Source of the DNA: Glandiceps talaboti
Taxonomy: Eukaryota > Hemichordata > Enteropneusta > Spengelidae
Direction of reading: 5' to 3'
DNA: 64,000 bases
NCBI RefSeq assembly: GCF_964340395.1
Contig: NC_135567.1
Span: 1,418,109-1,482,108, forward strand
The translations under genes were made by a program, and so were the position numbers. The notes beneath the pieces were generated by a model, which was given only the letters and a program-made list of their open reading frames with translations, did not search any database and was not told where the DNA came from. Within the stretch, counting starts at the first letter, position 1. Each line of letters starts with the position of its first letter. This document shows positions 36,310 through 47,185 of the stretch, one piece after another.

Positions 36310-37480
36310 TTTAGTTTGTATGGCTGCATGAGTGATTGCTCTTTTAACTATCCCAACTCACCCCTTCCAACATACGTACATCAAATACACTATCATTTTT
36401 GCGTCTCCGGCACCAATTGTCATATCTGCGCCATCATCTACCTCGCGTTTCAGTCCGCTGTCTTCGCTGCACGTGATCATATATTACATATTGACATACA
36501 CAAACAGCACTCGATTTTTGTTATCCCTTTCCGTACGTCTGGTTTCTTGTGGATTTTGGTTTTCTCTGACGAGGTGGGTCTCTAGGGTTGATTACTTTGT
36601 TGTTTGGTTGGTTGGCGTTGGTTGGTCGGTTGGTCGGTTGGCTGGCAATGGTTCGTTGGTTAGTCCTTTGTAGGTTTTACATATTTTTCACTTGCTGTCT
36701 ATGGCCTTAATCTCTCATACCAACACACATAAACCTCACAAACCTCCGCCGTGTCGCCGCCATCTCTATTACTGCCGTGTCGCCATCTTTATTTGCCATC
36801 ACCGTTGTGCGTCATATTCATTACAACAATACAATAAAGTCCCCTATTCATTTTAACTTTCTGTATGTATGTTTGTATGGTTTAGAGTTATAATGGCACA
36901 TTCCATTATAACTCTTCATATTCGCAGTCAAGCATGTGCATGTATGTTAACCCTCTCCCCCCCCCCCCCAAAAAAAAGTATGTGTCCTTGTATGGTGATT
37001 CAAATTGGCAACAAAGAATTGCTTGGCAGCGATGACACCCCTAGCATTGACTAGATAATATGGATTTTAGAGTAATCAATTTTCAATGCGGCCTAAATTC
37101 AACTGCATACAGAGCTCAGTAGAGAGCTATCAAACATTTAATCCTCTTTTTATCAGGGGGGTGGGTTGGTCAATTTCACTACAAACATTCAAATTAAACT
37201 CTCAAATCCAGGGGACCATATAGCCAGAATTACCATACGAGTATGACTACATTCTCAGTCTAAATAATTGTTGGCATAAAAATGCTACTAATGACTGAGT
37301 GAATTTAAGGTACTGTCGTCTTTAGTGTATCCATGGCAGTGTATTTCAAGGCAATATCTATTATATGGTACGTCTACAGAATATCAAGTATACATCACTT
37401 ACACCTAAAAGCTATGAATGGTAAGCGTCATCTAGAAGTTCTTTACTTATCTTTGCTGTTCATCTACAATTGATCTGTGC
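36310..37480 (+). repeat. Duplicated segment, copy 1 (partner 39125-40270)
   Basis: Shares in order with 39125-40270: GCATGAGTGA/GAATGAGTGA starts, CATCATCTACCTCGCG-like text, AAGAATTGCTTGGCAGC, ACCCCTAGCATTGACTAGAT and TACATCAC(T/C)TACA. Divergence is considerable, with indels. No coding sequence is recognised; the open frames are Ser/His-rich shadows. Confidence 0.7.
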
Positions 37481-37980
37481 TGTCATGAACACAGATGAAA
37501 AGTGATGTAGCCTCAAATATTCATCTGAAAGTTGTTCATAAACTGATAAATTTTCATCAAGTCTTCATCAAAGACAGTCTTCAATATTTCAACTTACTAG
37601 CCAAGTCAAATTCAGAATTTTTTATGACAAATATGGCCAATATTTTCTAATCATTACAAAGGTGACAAAACAAAGCAATGTCAAGGTCTCAAAGCTCATT
37701 ATAAATAAAATGGGTATTAAGTCATTTAATTTAGGTTTCTATGTATTAAGCTACCAGACTGAGCTTGTGCACAAAATGTGAAGTTTGACATTTGTGCCAG
37801 GCTTGGTTGAAATTGGTCTATGCATCTCTGCTGTATACTATGCACTATGATTAATGTTTGGCTATTTGACCTTGAAGATACAGGTCGAGCTCAAAGGTCG
37901 AGGTCTCAGAAAGACCATTATCAATAATATGGATATGGATAATATAACACTCAAAGTGGGTCACTATTACACTTCAATAA
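37481..37980. other. Unique noncoding spacer
   Basis: Nothing recognised between the duplicated segment and the 51-bp array. Confidence 0.5.
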
Positions 37981-38905
37981 TAGCACCCGGTATTAAATAG
38001 CACTATTGCAAGAAATGTCGGAATTGAATACTAGCATCCATTATTAAATAGCACTATTGCAAGACATGTGGGAATTGAATACTAGCACTCGGTATTAAAT
38101 AGCACTATTGCAAGACATGTGGGAATTGAATACTAGCACCTGGTATTAAATAGCACTATTGCAAGACATGTGGGAATTGAATAATAGCACCCGGTATTAA
38201 ATAGCACTATTGCAAGACATGTGGGAATTGAATACTAGCAACCGGTATTAAATAGCACTATTGCAAGACATGTGGGAATTGAATACTAGCATCCATTATT
38301 AAATAGCACTATTGCAAGAAATGTGGGAATTGAATACTAGCACCCAGTATTAAATAGCACTATTGCAAGACATGTGGGAATTGAATACTAGCATCCATTA
38401 TTAAATAGCACTATTGCAAGACATGTGGGAATTGAATACTAGCCCTCGGTATTAAATAGCACTATTGCAAGACATGTGGGAATTGAATACCAGCACCTGG
38501 TATTAAATAGCACTATTGCAAGAAATGTGGGAATTGAATACTAGCACCCATTATTAAATAGCACTATTGCAAGACATGTGGGAATTGAATACTAGCACTC
38601 GGTATTAAATAGCACTATTGCAAGACATGTGGGAATTGAATACTAGCACCCAGTATTAAATAGCACTATTGCAAGACGTGTGGGAATTGAATAATAGCAC
38701 CCGGTATTAAATAGCACTATTGCAAGAAATGTGGGAATTGAATACTAGCAACCGGTATTAAATAGCACTATTGCAAGAAATGTGGGAATTGAATACTAGC
38801 ACCCGGTATTAAATAGCACTATTGCAAGAAATGTGGGAATTGAATACTAGCACCCGGTATTAAATAGCACTATTGCAAGAAATGTGGGAATTGAATAATA
38901 GCAAT
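37981..38905. repeat. 51-bp tandem repeat, about 18 copies
   Basis: Unit contains GGTATTAAATAGCACTATTG, CAAGACATGTGGGAATTGAA and TACTAGCACCC. The most variable positions lie in the CACCCGG/CATCCA portion. It separates the two copies of the duplicated segment. Confidence 0.95.
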
Positions 38906-39124
38906 AATGTCCTGCCCATCTGTTGACAGGAAACACTCTTTTTGATCACGCACACTGCATATATAGTTAATTTTACATGTTACATTTTCAGTAATTTTAA
39001 TTTTTATACTATTTTTTTATAACATTAGCATGGAACTATAACAAAACAATAGATGGTTACAAAGGCCAAAGAAAATGATTATCAAAATCTTGTGAAATTA
39101 AAATGCTTTTACTTTTCTAAGTAT

Positions 39125-40270
39125 GAATGAATGAATGAGTGACTGTTGTTCTTATAACCCCCTCTCCAACCTACACATTTCAAATACTACCCGTATTTTC
39201 ATCATCATCGCCATCAACTACCTCACGCCTCGGTTCTTTTTTGCCATCACTACGCATGACCACATATTACATATACACAAACGGTTCATCTTTTTTCTTT
39301 TTCTTCTCATTTTGGGTTGTCCTCAGGTTAGGTTAGGTTAGGTCAGAGGGTCGGTAGTTTGGATTATTTTCACTTGCCTGGCTATGGACTTTCTCTCATA
39401 CTTAACATCCACAGACACAAATTTCGCACTTCCACCACTGTCACCAATTTCACCACGTCTCCGTTTGCATTCATCATCTTCGCTGCGTCTTCATCTGCAT
39501 TCGCCATCCTTCCCGCGTCTCCACCTGCATTCGTCATGTTCGCCCTGTGTCATATTCAAGTTATTTTTACACCAACACCAACACAAACTATAGGTTTTCA
39601 TGTTTGAGAGTTATAATGGCACCATACCCTCATAACTCCTCACTATTGGCTGTCAAGCATTGTGAGTGTGTGTATTAAACTTGCCCCCCCCCCCCCCAAA
39701 ATAAAAAAATAAAAAAATAAAAAAATAAATAAATAAAAGTAATAAATAAAAATAAAGGAAAAACTGTGGCCTATTGTATATAAAAGGGTATGTATGGCAA
39801 CTCAAAGGAAGCGACAAAGAATTGCTTGGCAGCAATGATACCCCTAGCATTGACTAGATAATATGGACGTTAGATTCAATATTTCATGCGCCACATTTCA
39901 ACAGAGCTCAGTGAAGTTCTACCAACCCTGTACATCATATCATTGGGATTAGGAATGGACAATAAAAATATCAAGGATCTAACGTTCAGGGGACTTTTTT
40001 GCCCGACTTGCCATATCATAACGGTACTCGGTATATACCAGTTAATCTAGATGAATGAAATAAATGAAATAAAATATACCATAAGTTCTATAAATAGTCT
40101 ATACATATAATGACCAACTGAAAGTACTATCGTCTGGCTTTTGTGGCTGTCATTCAAGACAATTTCTATTACATCTACAAGATATCAAGTGTACATCACC
40201 TACATCTGACGGCTTAGAGTGTTAAGTGTCTTCTCTAGGGTACTTACTTTTTATTATTCGTCTACATTTG
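39125..40270 (+). repeat. Duplicated segment, copy 2 (partner 36310-37480)
   Basis: See 36310-37480. This copy has a poly-C run followed by (AAATAAAA)n at 39684-39760 and a GGTTAGGTTAGGTTAGG tract at 39326-39342. That tract is too short and wrongly shaped to be called telomeric. Confidence 0.7.
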
Positions 40271-40304
40271 ATCATGATGTGTGATGATGATGAACGTAAG
40301 TGTA

Positions 40305-40402
40305 GTCTGTAAGGTACGCCGTGATGGGGCGCCCTCACACTTCAGCCAACCCCTCCCACGCCGGTGAGGGCGGAACGTCAGGACGTATCTTACAGTCTAA
40401 CG
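40305..40402. repeat. Small GC-rich inverted repeat (hairpin about 95 bp)
   Basis: The left side CTGTAAGGTACGCCGTG...GCGCCCTCAC pairs with the reverse of GTGAGGGCGGAACGTCAGGA...CGTATCTTACAG. It stands out as GC-rich in AT-rich surroundings, like a solo MITE. No tRNA or snRNA fold is recognised in it. Confidence 0.6.
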
Positions 40403-40791
40403 TAAGTGACACACAAAATTAATTATGTATGCGTAAGAGCAAATGACACACATCTTATGGCAAATGACTAGCGTATGGAAATAAATGACACACATAAGGC
40501 AAGTAATGCACGTATGACCACAGGGGCGTGTAATATTTCTTAGATTGTTGTTTTCCTGGTCTACAGACTAGATATAACAACCTTTTGACTATATATTCCT
40601 ACCTGTAAGTAAGGAAAAAACATTTCCGCTACTTTAGAGATTGACACATTTGTAGCAGCAGGATTCGTACGATATTTTCCTAAGAAAACGGCGATCCAGG
40701 GCGGCAATCTAAGCAATAATACGTGCCCTGTGCTCGTGACTATAAATGACGCACACACAAGGCGAATGATGCACACATGACAATAAATCTA
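40403..40791. repeat. Degenerate short repeats around AATGACACAC
   Basis: AAATGAC followed by ACACA(C/T) or GCGTATG variants recurs irregularly about eight times up to the start of the foldback arm. It may be a decayed extension of the arm's short units. No gene. Confidence 0.45.
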
Positions 40792-43710
40792 AATGACTAC
40801 ATGAGATGACTACATGCGATATGACTACATGAGGTGACTACATGCGATATGACTACATGAGGTGACTACATGCGATGTGACTACATGAGATGACTACATG
40901 CGATATGACTACATGAGATGACTACATACGATATGACTACATGAGGTGACTACATGCGATGTGACTACATGAGATGACTACATGCGATATGACTACATGA
41001 GATGACTACATGCAATACTGCGATGCGAGATGATGACATGATATGCGGCGATTTTGTAATGACGTTATGCCATTCGTAGATTATTCAATATGCATAAGGG
41101 GTAGACCATTCGATATCCTGGGGGGCTTGGAAGATTGGTGGAGAGTCATTATTTTTTTCCCACCTGCTTGCCTGAGAATTATTTTTTTCTCCTTTTCCTA
41201 TGCTGGCAACTTTTTTTTTCTTTGCTTCTTTGAGATATCCGGATTTTTTTTACGTCAATGTTGAACACCTACATTTGTTGCCACAATTTTCTGTTTGGTT
41301 TTGGCACACGGTAATAGAGAGAGTAAAAAGATGCTGTTCTATCACACACATATTATATTTAAAAAACTACATATTTCATACATGTTTGATTTTCAATTAA
41401 ATAAGCATGCCATGGTGACACACTGAAAATACAAATCGGAAACTTGATTGGTGAGCTCAAACATTCAGATAGACCGGTCAGTTTCTCCAGATTGGGGGAT
41501 GGGGGGGGTGTCAGTGTTTTTTTTCCATTGGGCCGACAAAAAGTCACTGACCCCCCCCCCCCCCCTGAATAAAGTTTCATAGCATATGACAGTAAGTTGT
41601 AGAGGGAAGAGCTTTGAGACTGGGATATGTCCACCTCTTGTGCGAGTGTCTGTGAATGGGGGGGGGGGTTCTAGCCGGTCTCCCCCTAGAAAACGGCCTG
41701 GATGATTTTTACTTCTAAAGGCAATGTTTAGGCTATTCACAGACACTTTCAGACAATAATTTACAAATTTTACAAGACAGCTCTAACATGTAAAAAGCAA
41801 CTCTGTGAGGTTGAAACATTTTTGAAATAAAGTTTCATAGCATCTTGACAGTAAGAGTTGGAGGAAAGAACTTTGATTTGAGACTGGAACATGTCTACCT
41901 CTTACGGGGGGTTCTCGGGGTCCCCCTAGAAGCCCTCGAGGTTTTTTACTTCTCAAGCAATGTTTAAGCTATTCACAGACACTTTCAGACAATAATTTGC
42001 AAGCTTTACAAGACAGCTCTAACATGTTGAAACATTTTTGAAATAAAATTTCATAGCATCTTGACAGTAAGAGGTGGAGGGAAGAACTTTGATTTGAGGC
42101 TTGGACATGTCTACCTCTTATGGGGGGGGGGGTCCTAGGGGATCTCCCCTAGAAGCTTTTCAAGTTTTTTTTTTTTACCAATTTTGGTGAATCTTATTGT
42201 TGGTTTAACGAATGAGTGGCCTCTGGGGTGATGGAGTGATGGAGTCCAAGCCCCCCCCCCCCGCCAGATCTGCAGTTTTTTGTTTCTATTTAGGCGATTT
42301 TTAGGTTATTCATAGCCTCTGAGATATATATTGCCAAACATCGAAAAGCTAAAGTAAATATAACTTTTTACCTAAGTTTTCCATGTTATAAAAGTGGGCC
42401 TGTAACATTGGTATAGGGTCATTGATATTGCATTTATAGTAAAGTTACTGATGTGTTAGAGCACTTTAGGAGGTCATACCTAGTGTACAATAGAAACTTG
42501 AATTTGAGTTGTGGTGTCGATACATGTAGTGTCTGAAATAGGAAGTATAGCATCCCTTTTGACAAATTCATACTGAAGAGACTAGAACAATTTAGATTAA
42601 GTTCTTTTATAAACTATCCAATAGTATGAAGGTTACCATTACAAAACCTTCAAGTTCACTTTTGCCCCAAAGTGTAAGATAAGTGAAGCACTGATTGTGA
42701 AACAGCCAAACACTTACATGACATGTTCTGCAGCTAGTGTGGTAGCTAGGTAATACATGTATTATATGTACATTTTTTATGTATATTTATGTTTGAACCC
42801 TTACATGAAGTAATATTTAAACCATTTATGAAAGAAACAGAGACAAGAACAAATATTATATGTACCACAGGCTAACGAAACTGACTGGTCCCTGACATGT
42901 GTTTGAAACTGTTTGTCATGATTTGACAAGTGTCCTGGTTGGAGAGGTACGAGCAATTTGAACAGTATACCCGAACCTGTGCATCATTTCCCTGCCAAGA
43001 CATTTTTTTTCTAGCAGCAGTGGTCCATCTTTTTTTTCCATAACCCTCTCATATCCGGATTTTTTTTCAAGCAAATCCATTTGGCATCTTTTTCCCCCCA
43101 AAATCTTCCAAGCCCTCCCCCCCCCCCAGGATATCAAATGGTCCACCTCTTACCACGTGCAACATGCTGAGGAGTACTCCCTAGCCTGTTTCATATCAAT
43201 ACTCGTATTATGCGTATTGAATAATCTACGAATGGCATAACGTCATTACAAAATCGCCGCATATCATGTCATCATCGCAGTATTGCATATAGTCATCTCA
43301 TGTAGTCATGTCGCATGTAGTCATCTCATGTAGTCATATCGCATGTAGTCATCTCATGTAGTCATATCGCATGTAGTCATCTCATGTAGTCACATCGCAT
43401 GTAGTCACCTCATGTAGTCATATCGCATGTAGTCATCTCATGTAGTCATATCGCATGTAGTCATCTCATGTAGTCACATCGCATGTAGTCATATCGCATG
43501 TAGTCACCTCATGTAGTCATAATCATATCGCATATAGTCATCTCATATAGTCATATCGCATATAGTCATTGCAGTATTGCATATAGTCATTGTAGTATTG
43601 CATATAGTCATTGCAGTATTGCATATAGTCATTGCAGTATTGCATATAGTCATTGCAGTATTGTATTTTCGAATATTGGTAGGCATTCTACGCCATAGGC
43701 CGAAGGCCCG
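40792..43710 (+). mobile_element. Foldback-type element, copy 2 (outer end of left arm missing)
   Basis: The left arm (about 40792-41240) consists of short units (GACTACATGAGATGACTACA; TGCGATATGACTACATG), then GCGGCGATTTTGTAATGACG and GACCATTCGATATCCTGGGG. The right arm (about 43010-43710) is the reverse complement in reverse order and ends TTGGTAGGCATTCTACGCC and ATAGGCCGAAGGCCCG. That terminus matches the left terminus of copy 1 (19893). Cargo is about 95% like copy 1 by eye. No transposase is present. Long inverted arms built of short tandem repeats are the hallmark of foldback elements; class assignment is inference. Confidence 0.75.
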
Positions 43711-43767
43711 AACATACATCCATACATACATGCATGCATGCATACATACATACATACATACATACAT

Positions 43768-43807
<40 letters not shown>

Positions 43808-43922
43808 ACATACATACACACACACACATACATACATACATACATACACACACACATACACACACACACATACACACACATACATACATACATACATACA
43901 CACACACACATACATACATACA

Positions 43923-43953
<31 letters not shown>

Positions 43954-43960
43954 CTATTTA
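43711..43960. repeat. (ACAT)n/(CA)n microsatellite
   Basis: ACAT tetranucleotides with blocks of CA. It begins at the terminus of foldback copy 2. All six frames stay open through it, so the open frames here carry no meaning. Confidence 0.97.
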
Positions 43961-44232
43961 TTTATATATTCACATTGAAAACTTTTAATTTGAGAATAAA
44001 CATGAAGTTTGTTGTTACTTGCCACAGATTTCTTCCACATGTCAATAATATTTTGATTTCAAAGAATCTTTAACTTTCTTTAATATAGTAGACAATTTAT
44101 AATTCTCACCAACTATAAAATGGGAACAGTTACAAAATGAAAAAAAGCCTTAATGAACAAAATCAAGATAAATGGACTGGTGTTTTTCAGGTACCCCAAT
44201 TCTAAATTACACACCTACTATATATAATATTA

Positions 44233-46248
44233 GCTTGTAAGAAAGGAAAGCTGGATACCCTTACCAAAGCCCAACATCATGAAGATCGAGGTGAGTTTTA
44301 TCAACCTCATAGTGACCGACAGCCTCTTATTAACACATCTAAACGGCTTGTCGTCACCATCCCAGAAGACCTTAATATATCAGATTCAGAACGGAATGTT
44401 CTTAGCAGGGGGCTTACATACATCCCTATTAAATCTCATATCAACGAGTTCTATGTTAAACGTGATGTCGAAAGTTTTTTCCGTCGTCTTCGCCTGAAAG
44501 AGTACTTTGCTAATTATGATAATGATACTACGAAAGCCGTGGAGGGACTTCTGACTTCCGACTTCTGACTTCTGACTTCTGACTTCCGACTTCGAACTTC
44601 TGACTTCTGACTTCTGACTTCGACTTCACGGCTTTCGTATGATACCCAGGGTGAAGCTCGTGTTAATAATACCAATAACCAACGATTGTTTGGCGCCCTC
44701 CCTGTTGAGTCTCATTGGACCCCTCAAGCTGGTCGCAATAGTACTCTTGATAATTACATCAATGTTTGCAGACGCGAGGTTTATACTATTAAATTTAATA
44801 ACAAGTTCCCTTTCAGTAACATCACTAAGGAAGAACGCGATGCTATTTCATCCCTTAGAAAGCGCGATGATATTGTTATTAAGCCTGCTGATAAAGGCGG
44901 AGCGGTAGTTGCTTGGCATGAAGATCTGTATGTAGCTGAGGCAGAGAGACAACTTTTAAACACGGATTTTTACCAGGAATTGGAAGGTGATACTACAGAA
45001 GACGTGCAACGCGAAATTACGGATAGTTAACACTTTTATATCCGCTGGCGAATTACCAACGGAAGCACGCAACCTTATAGTCCGTCGACCAAGGACAGCC
45101 GTGTTTTATTTACTACCCAAGATACATACTGTAAGGTTAATATTCCTGGAAGGCCCATCGTCTCAGCTTATTTGGGTGCCATTCTATTGTGGCATCTCAG
45201 CCTACCTACATTAAAGATACGAACCATGCTCTTAAGGTACTTAGTGGCTTCCAATTCCAACAAGGTAAGCCACGATACCTTTTTTCTATGGACCTTAATT
45301 TACGGTCTGTACTTGATCCTCATACCAACGTTCTACTGAGATTGGCTGAACTTGTTCTCACCTGTAATTATTTTACCTTTAATGACAGGTATTTTGTGCA
45401 GAAACGTGGCGTTGATATGGGAAGTTGTCTTGGACCTAGTTATGCTTGTTTATTTATGTCTTATCAGGAACACCTTATTTTCAGTTCGTATCTTCACTCA
45501 AACTTGAGGAACTTATGCAATTTATTAACTACATATGTTATTTTAATCCTGCTATTCAGTATACTTATGATATTTCAGAACTAACTATCAATTTCCTTGA
45601 CATCTCCCTTAGGATTGATGGTGATGATATAGCTACATCTATTTATACTAAACCTACTGATTCACATTCATATTTGCAGTATGGTTCATCATATCCTAAT
45701 ATGTGTACAGATTCCATTCCCTATTCACAATTACTTCGTTTACGTCGTATTTGTAGTAGTGATTTGGATTTCAGAGAAAGGTCTGCTGAATTTTGCACGT
45801 ACTTCCATCAACGTGGTTATCCAATGTAGAGGTTACTAATGCGGCTTTACTTAAAGTATCATCGTTGTCTAGGGAAGCTTGTATCAAATCACATGATCAG
45901 AAGAGTAACAACAATCGTCCCATAATAGCTCTAACATACCATCCCTTTTCCACTAGAGTTAAGAACATAATATACTAGCATTTTAATATTTTACGTTCTA
46001 ATAGAGTAACCAATTCATTATTTCCTGAAGCACCTGTAACAGCTTGGCGTCGTGATACCAGTCTTAGAGATATGGTGGTCCATACAGAACAACATGGATT
46101 GGAAGTTAATGCTGGTTCAATTCCATGCGATCGTACTCGATGTGGTACATGTCGTTTCATTATTAATACTAATCATGTTTTTGGCCCTAAGAACAGTGTG
46201 CCTGTTACGAGTAGATTTACTTGTATTAGTACTAACGCAGTGTTTCAT
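44233..46248 (+). pseudogene. Penelope-like reverse transcriptase, broken
   Basis: Without the 111-bp insertion the frame reads KRLVVTIPEDLNISDSERN, LSRGLTYIPI and ESFFRRLRLKEYFANYDN, then RLFGALPVESHWTPQAG, the N-terminal region. Then DDIVIKPADKGGAVVAW (the KPADKGG signature of this family), a frameshift near 45027, AVFYLLPKIH, another near 45127, and NIPGRPIVSAYLGA. The frame changes again to SIVASQPTYIKDTNHALKV, then LLRLAELVLTCNYFTFN and MGSCLGPSYACLFM (motif B). Next come LTINFLDISLRI, YTKPTDSHSYLQYGSSYPN and LLRLRRICSSDLDFRERS. The motif A segment after SMDL and the YxDD segment before LEELMQFINY are both deleted. The thumb continues to DRTRCGTCRFIINTNHVFGP. Confidence 0.85.
44529..44639. 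mobile_element. 111-bp insertion with perfect 13-bp inverted repeats and 6-bp target duplication
   Basis: TACGAAAGCCGTG at 44529-44541 and its exact reverse complement at 44627-44639 enclose a (GACTTCT)n tract of about 80 bp. The flanks are TGATAC at 44523-44528 and TGATAC at 44640-44645. Removing the insert and one TGATAC leaves the Penelope-like frame uninterrupted (…NDTQG…), which proves a clean insertion. A 6-bp duplication does not by itself identify the superfamily. Confidence 0.88.
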
Positions 46249-46804
46249 TTACAGAAACGCGCTGTGCATGTTTTGATGGACTTCAATTACAACTATTCTA
46301 CAAAGGAACTTTTTAAATCTTTGCATATTATGCCTTTGCCTGATAGAATTACATACACAAATATGTGTTTAGTGTTTAAAAATTAAATCCTTGAAATGTA
46401 TGGTACCATCGTATATGACGGAAATGTTTCAATTTGTCAATCAGCATCATAGCCATACGACAAGAGCAAGCTCTCAAAATAAGTTAGATGTCACCAGAAC
46501 CAAACTAAATGTTTTAAAAAACTGATGGTCAATACAAGGTGCTATTGGGTGGAATAAGCTGAAAGCAGAAGTAAAATCTTCAGAGACACTTGCCTCTTTT
46601 AAAAACAGTTATGTAAAACATTATTGGCAAGAATTTTAATGTGTATCTTTGTTGTTTTGAATGTTGATTTATGTCTTTTTAACATGTTTGTATGTGATTG
46701 TTGTATTTTACATTTTGTTAAATTTTTGAGGGCCCTGGGAAGATAAACTCTTTTTAGAGTTTATCATGCTACCCTTGTTAAAGAAAGTCAAATAAAATAA
46801 ATAA
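46249..46804 (+). mobile_element. 5'-truncated L2/CR1-type LINE inside the Penelope-like endonuclease
   Basis: Starts at LQKRAVHVLMDFNYNYSTKE and runs through LFKSLHIMPLPDRITYTNM to a stop at 46385. In shifted frames it goes on to TTRASSQNKLDVTRTKLNV and AIGWNKLKAEVKSSETLA, ending SFKNSYVKHYWQEF and a stop at about 46639. This is the C-terminus of a LINE RT. The 3' tail contains a CTCTTTTTAGAG hairpin and ends AAATAAAATAAATAA. The flanking AGTGTTTCATTTACA and AGTGTATTGCATTACA are candidate diverged target duplications. The Penelope-like frame runs directly into it, producing a fused open frame. Confidence 0.8.
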
Positions 46805-46829
46805 GAGTGTATTGCATTACATGCCAGAA

Positions 46830-47015
46830 ATGTTTTTTTTTTGTATATACGTTCGACTGTACGTCGTCTTGGTGATCGTTTCGCGGAACATCTCCGTTTG
46901 ACCAGACAAAAGAATCGTAACTATCCCGTATCTATGCATTTTATTACAAACGATCATAATGTATCAGATATGTCCATTTCAGGAATTTGTAAGGTTTTTG
47001 TGAGGATCGATTGAG
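46830..47015 (+). pseudogene. GIY-YIG endonuclease remnant of the Penelope-like element
   Basis: Resumes after the LINE insertion: RSTVRRLGDRFAEHLRLTRQ, then YPVSMHFITNDHNVSDMSIS and a stop. This corresponds to the R..LG.RF.EH segment and the PVs.HF...H segment that follow the YIGET core in Penelope-like endonucleases. The core itself is missing at the insertion site. Confidence 0.7.
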
Positions 47016-47185
47016 GTTGAAGGCGGAGGAAATCATTTTCTGTCTCAGAACGCTTGAACCCCCATGGTATTGATAAATTATTTACATCATTCCCTCATTA
47101 AATATCTAACTATGATGTGTGACTGAAGGTATGAATCGTAGTGATACTGTATAGGAACTAGACTAGCGTGTATCTAACATACAGT

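Larger units (their letters stand above)
44206..47090 (+). mobile_element. Penelope-like element, decayed, with two nested insertions
   Basis: Plus-strand coding remnant of a Penelope-like retroelement: N-terminal region, RT and a GIY-YIG endonuclease tail. It is interrupted at 44529-44639 by a 111-bp inverted-repeat element and at about 46249-46804 by a truncated LINE. Several frameshifts and deletions, including both catalytic aspartate blocks, make it inactive. Ends are not defined; the frame is open from 44206. Confidence 0.85.

Noticed and set aside
39326-39342. GGTTAGGTTAGG tract as interstitial telomere
   Set aside because: Only about three units of a 6-bp variant unlike TTAGGG; too short to call.
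43543-44073. Long Tyr/Thr/His or Val/Cys/Met open frames
   Set aside because: ACAT/CA microsatellite with no stop codon in any frame.
44279-44497. Open frame starting MKIEVSFINLIV
   Set aside because: It is out of frame with the Penelope-like protein, which reads through the same DNA in another frame with clear family motifs.
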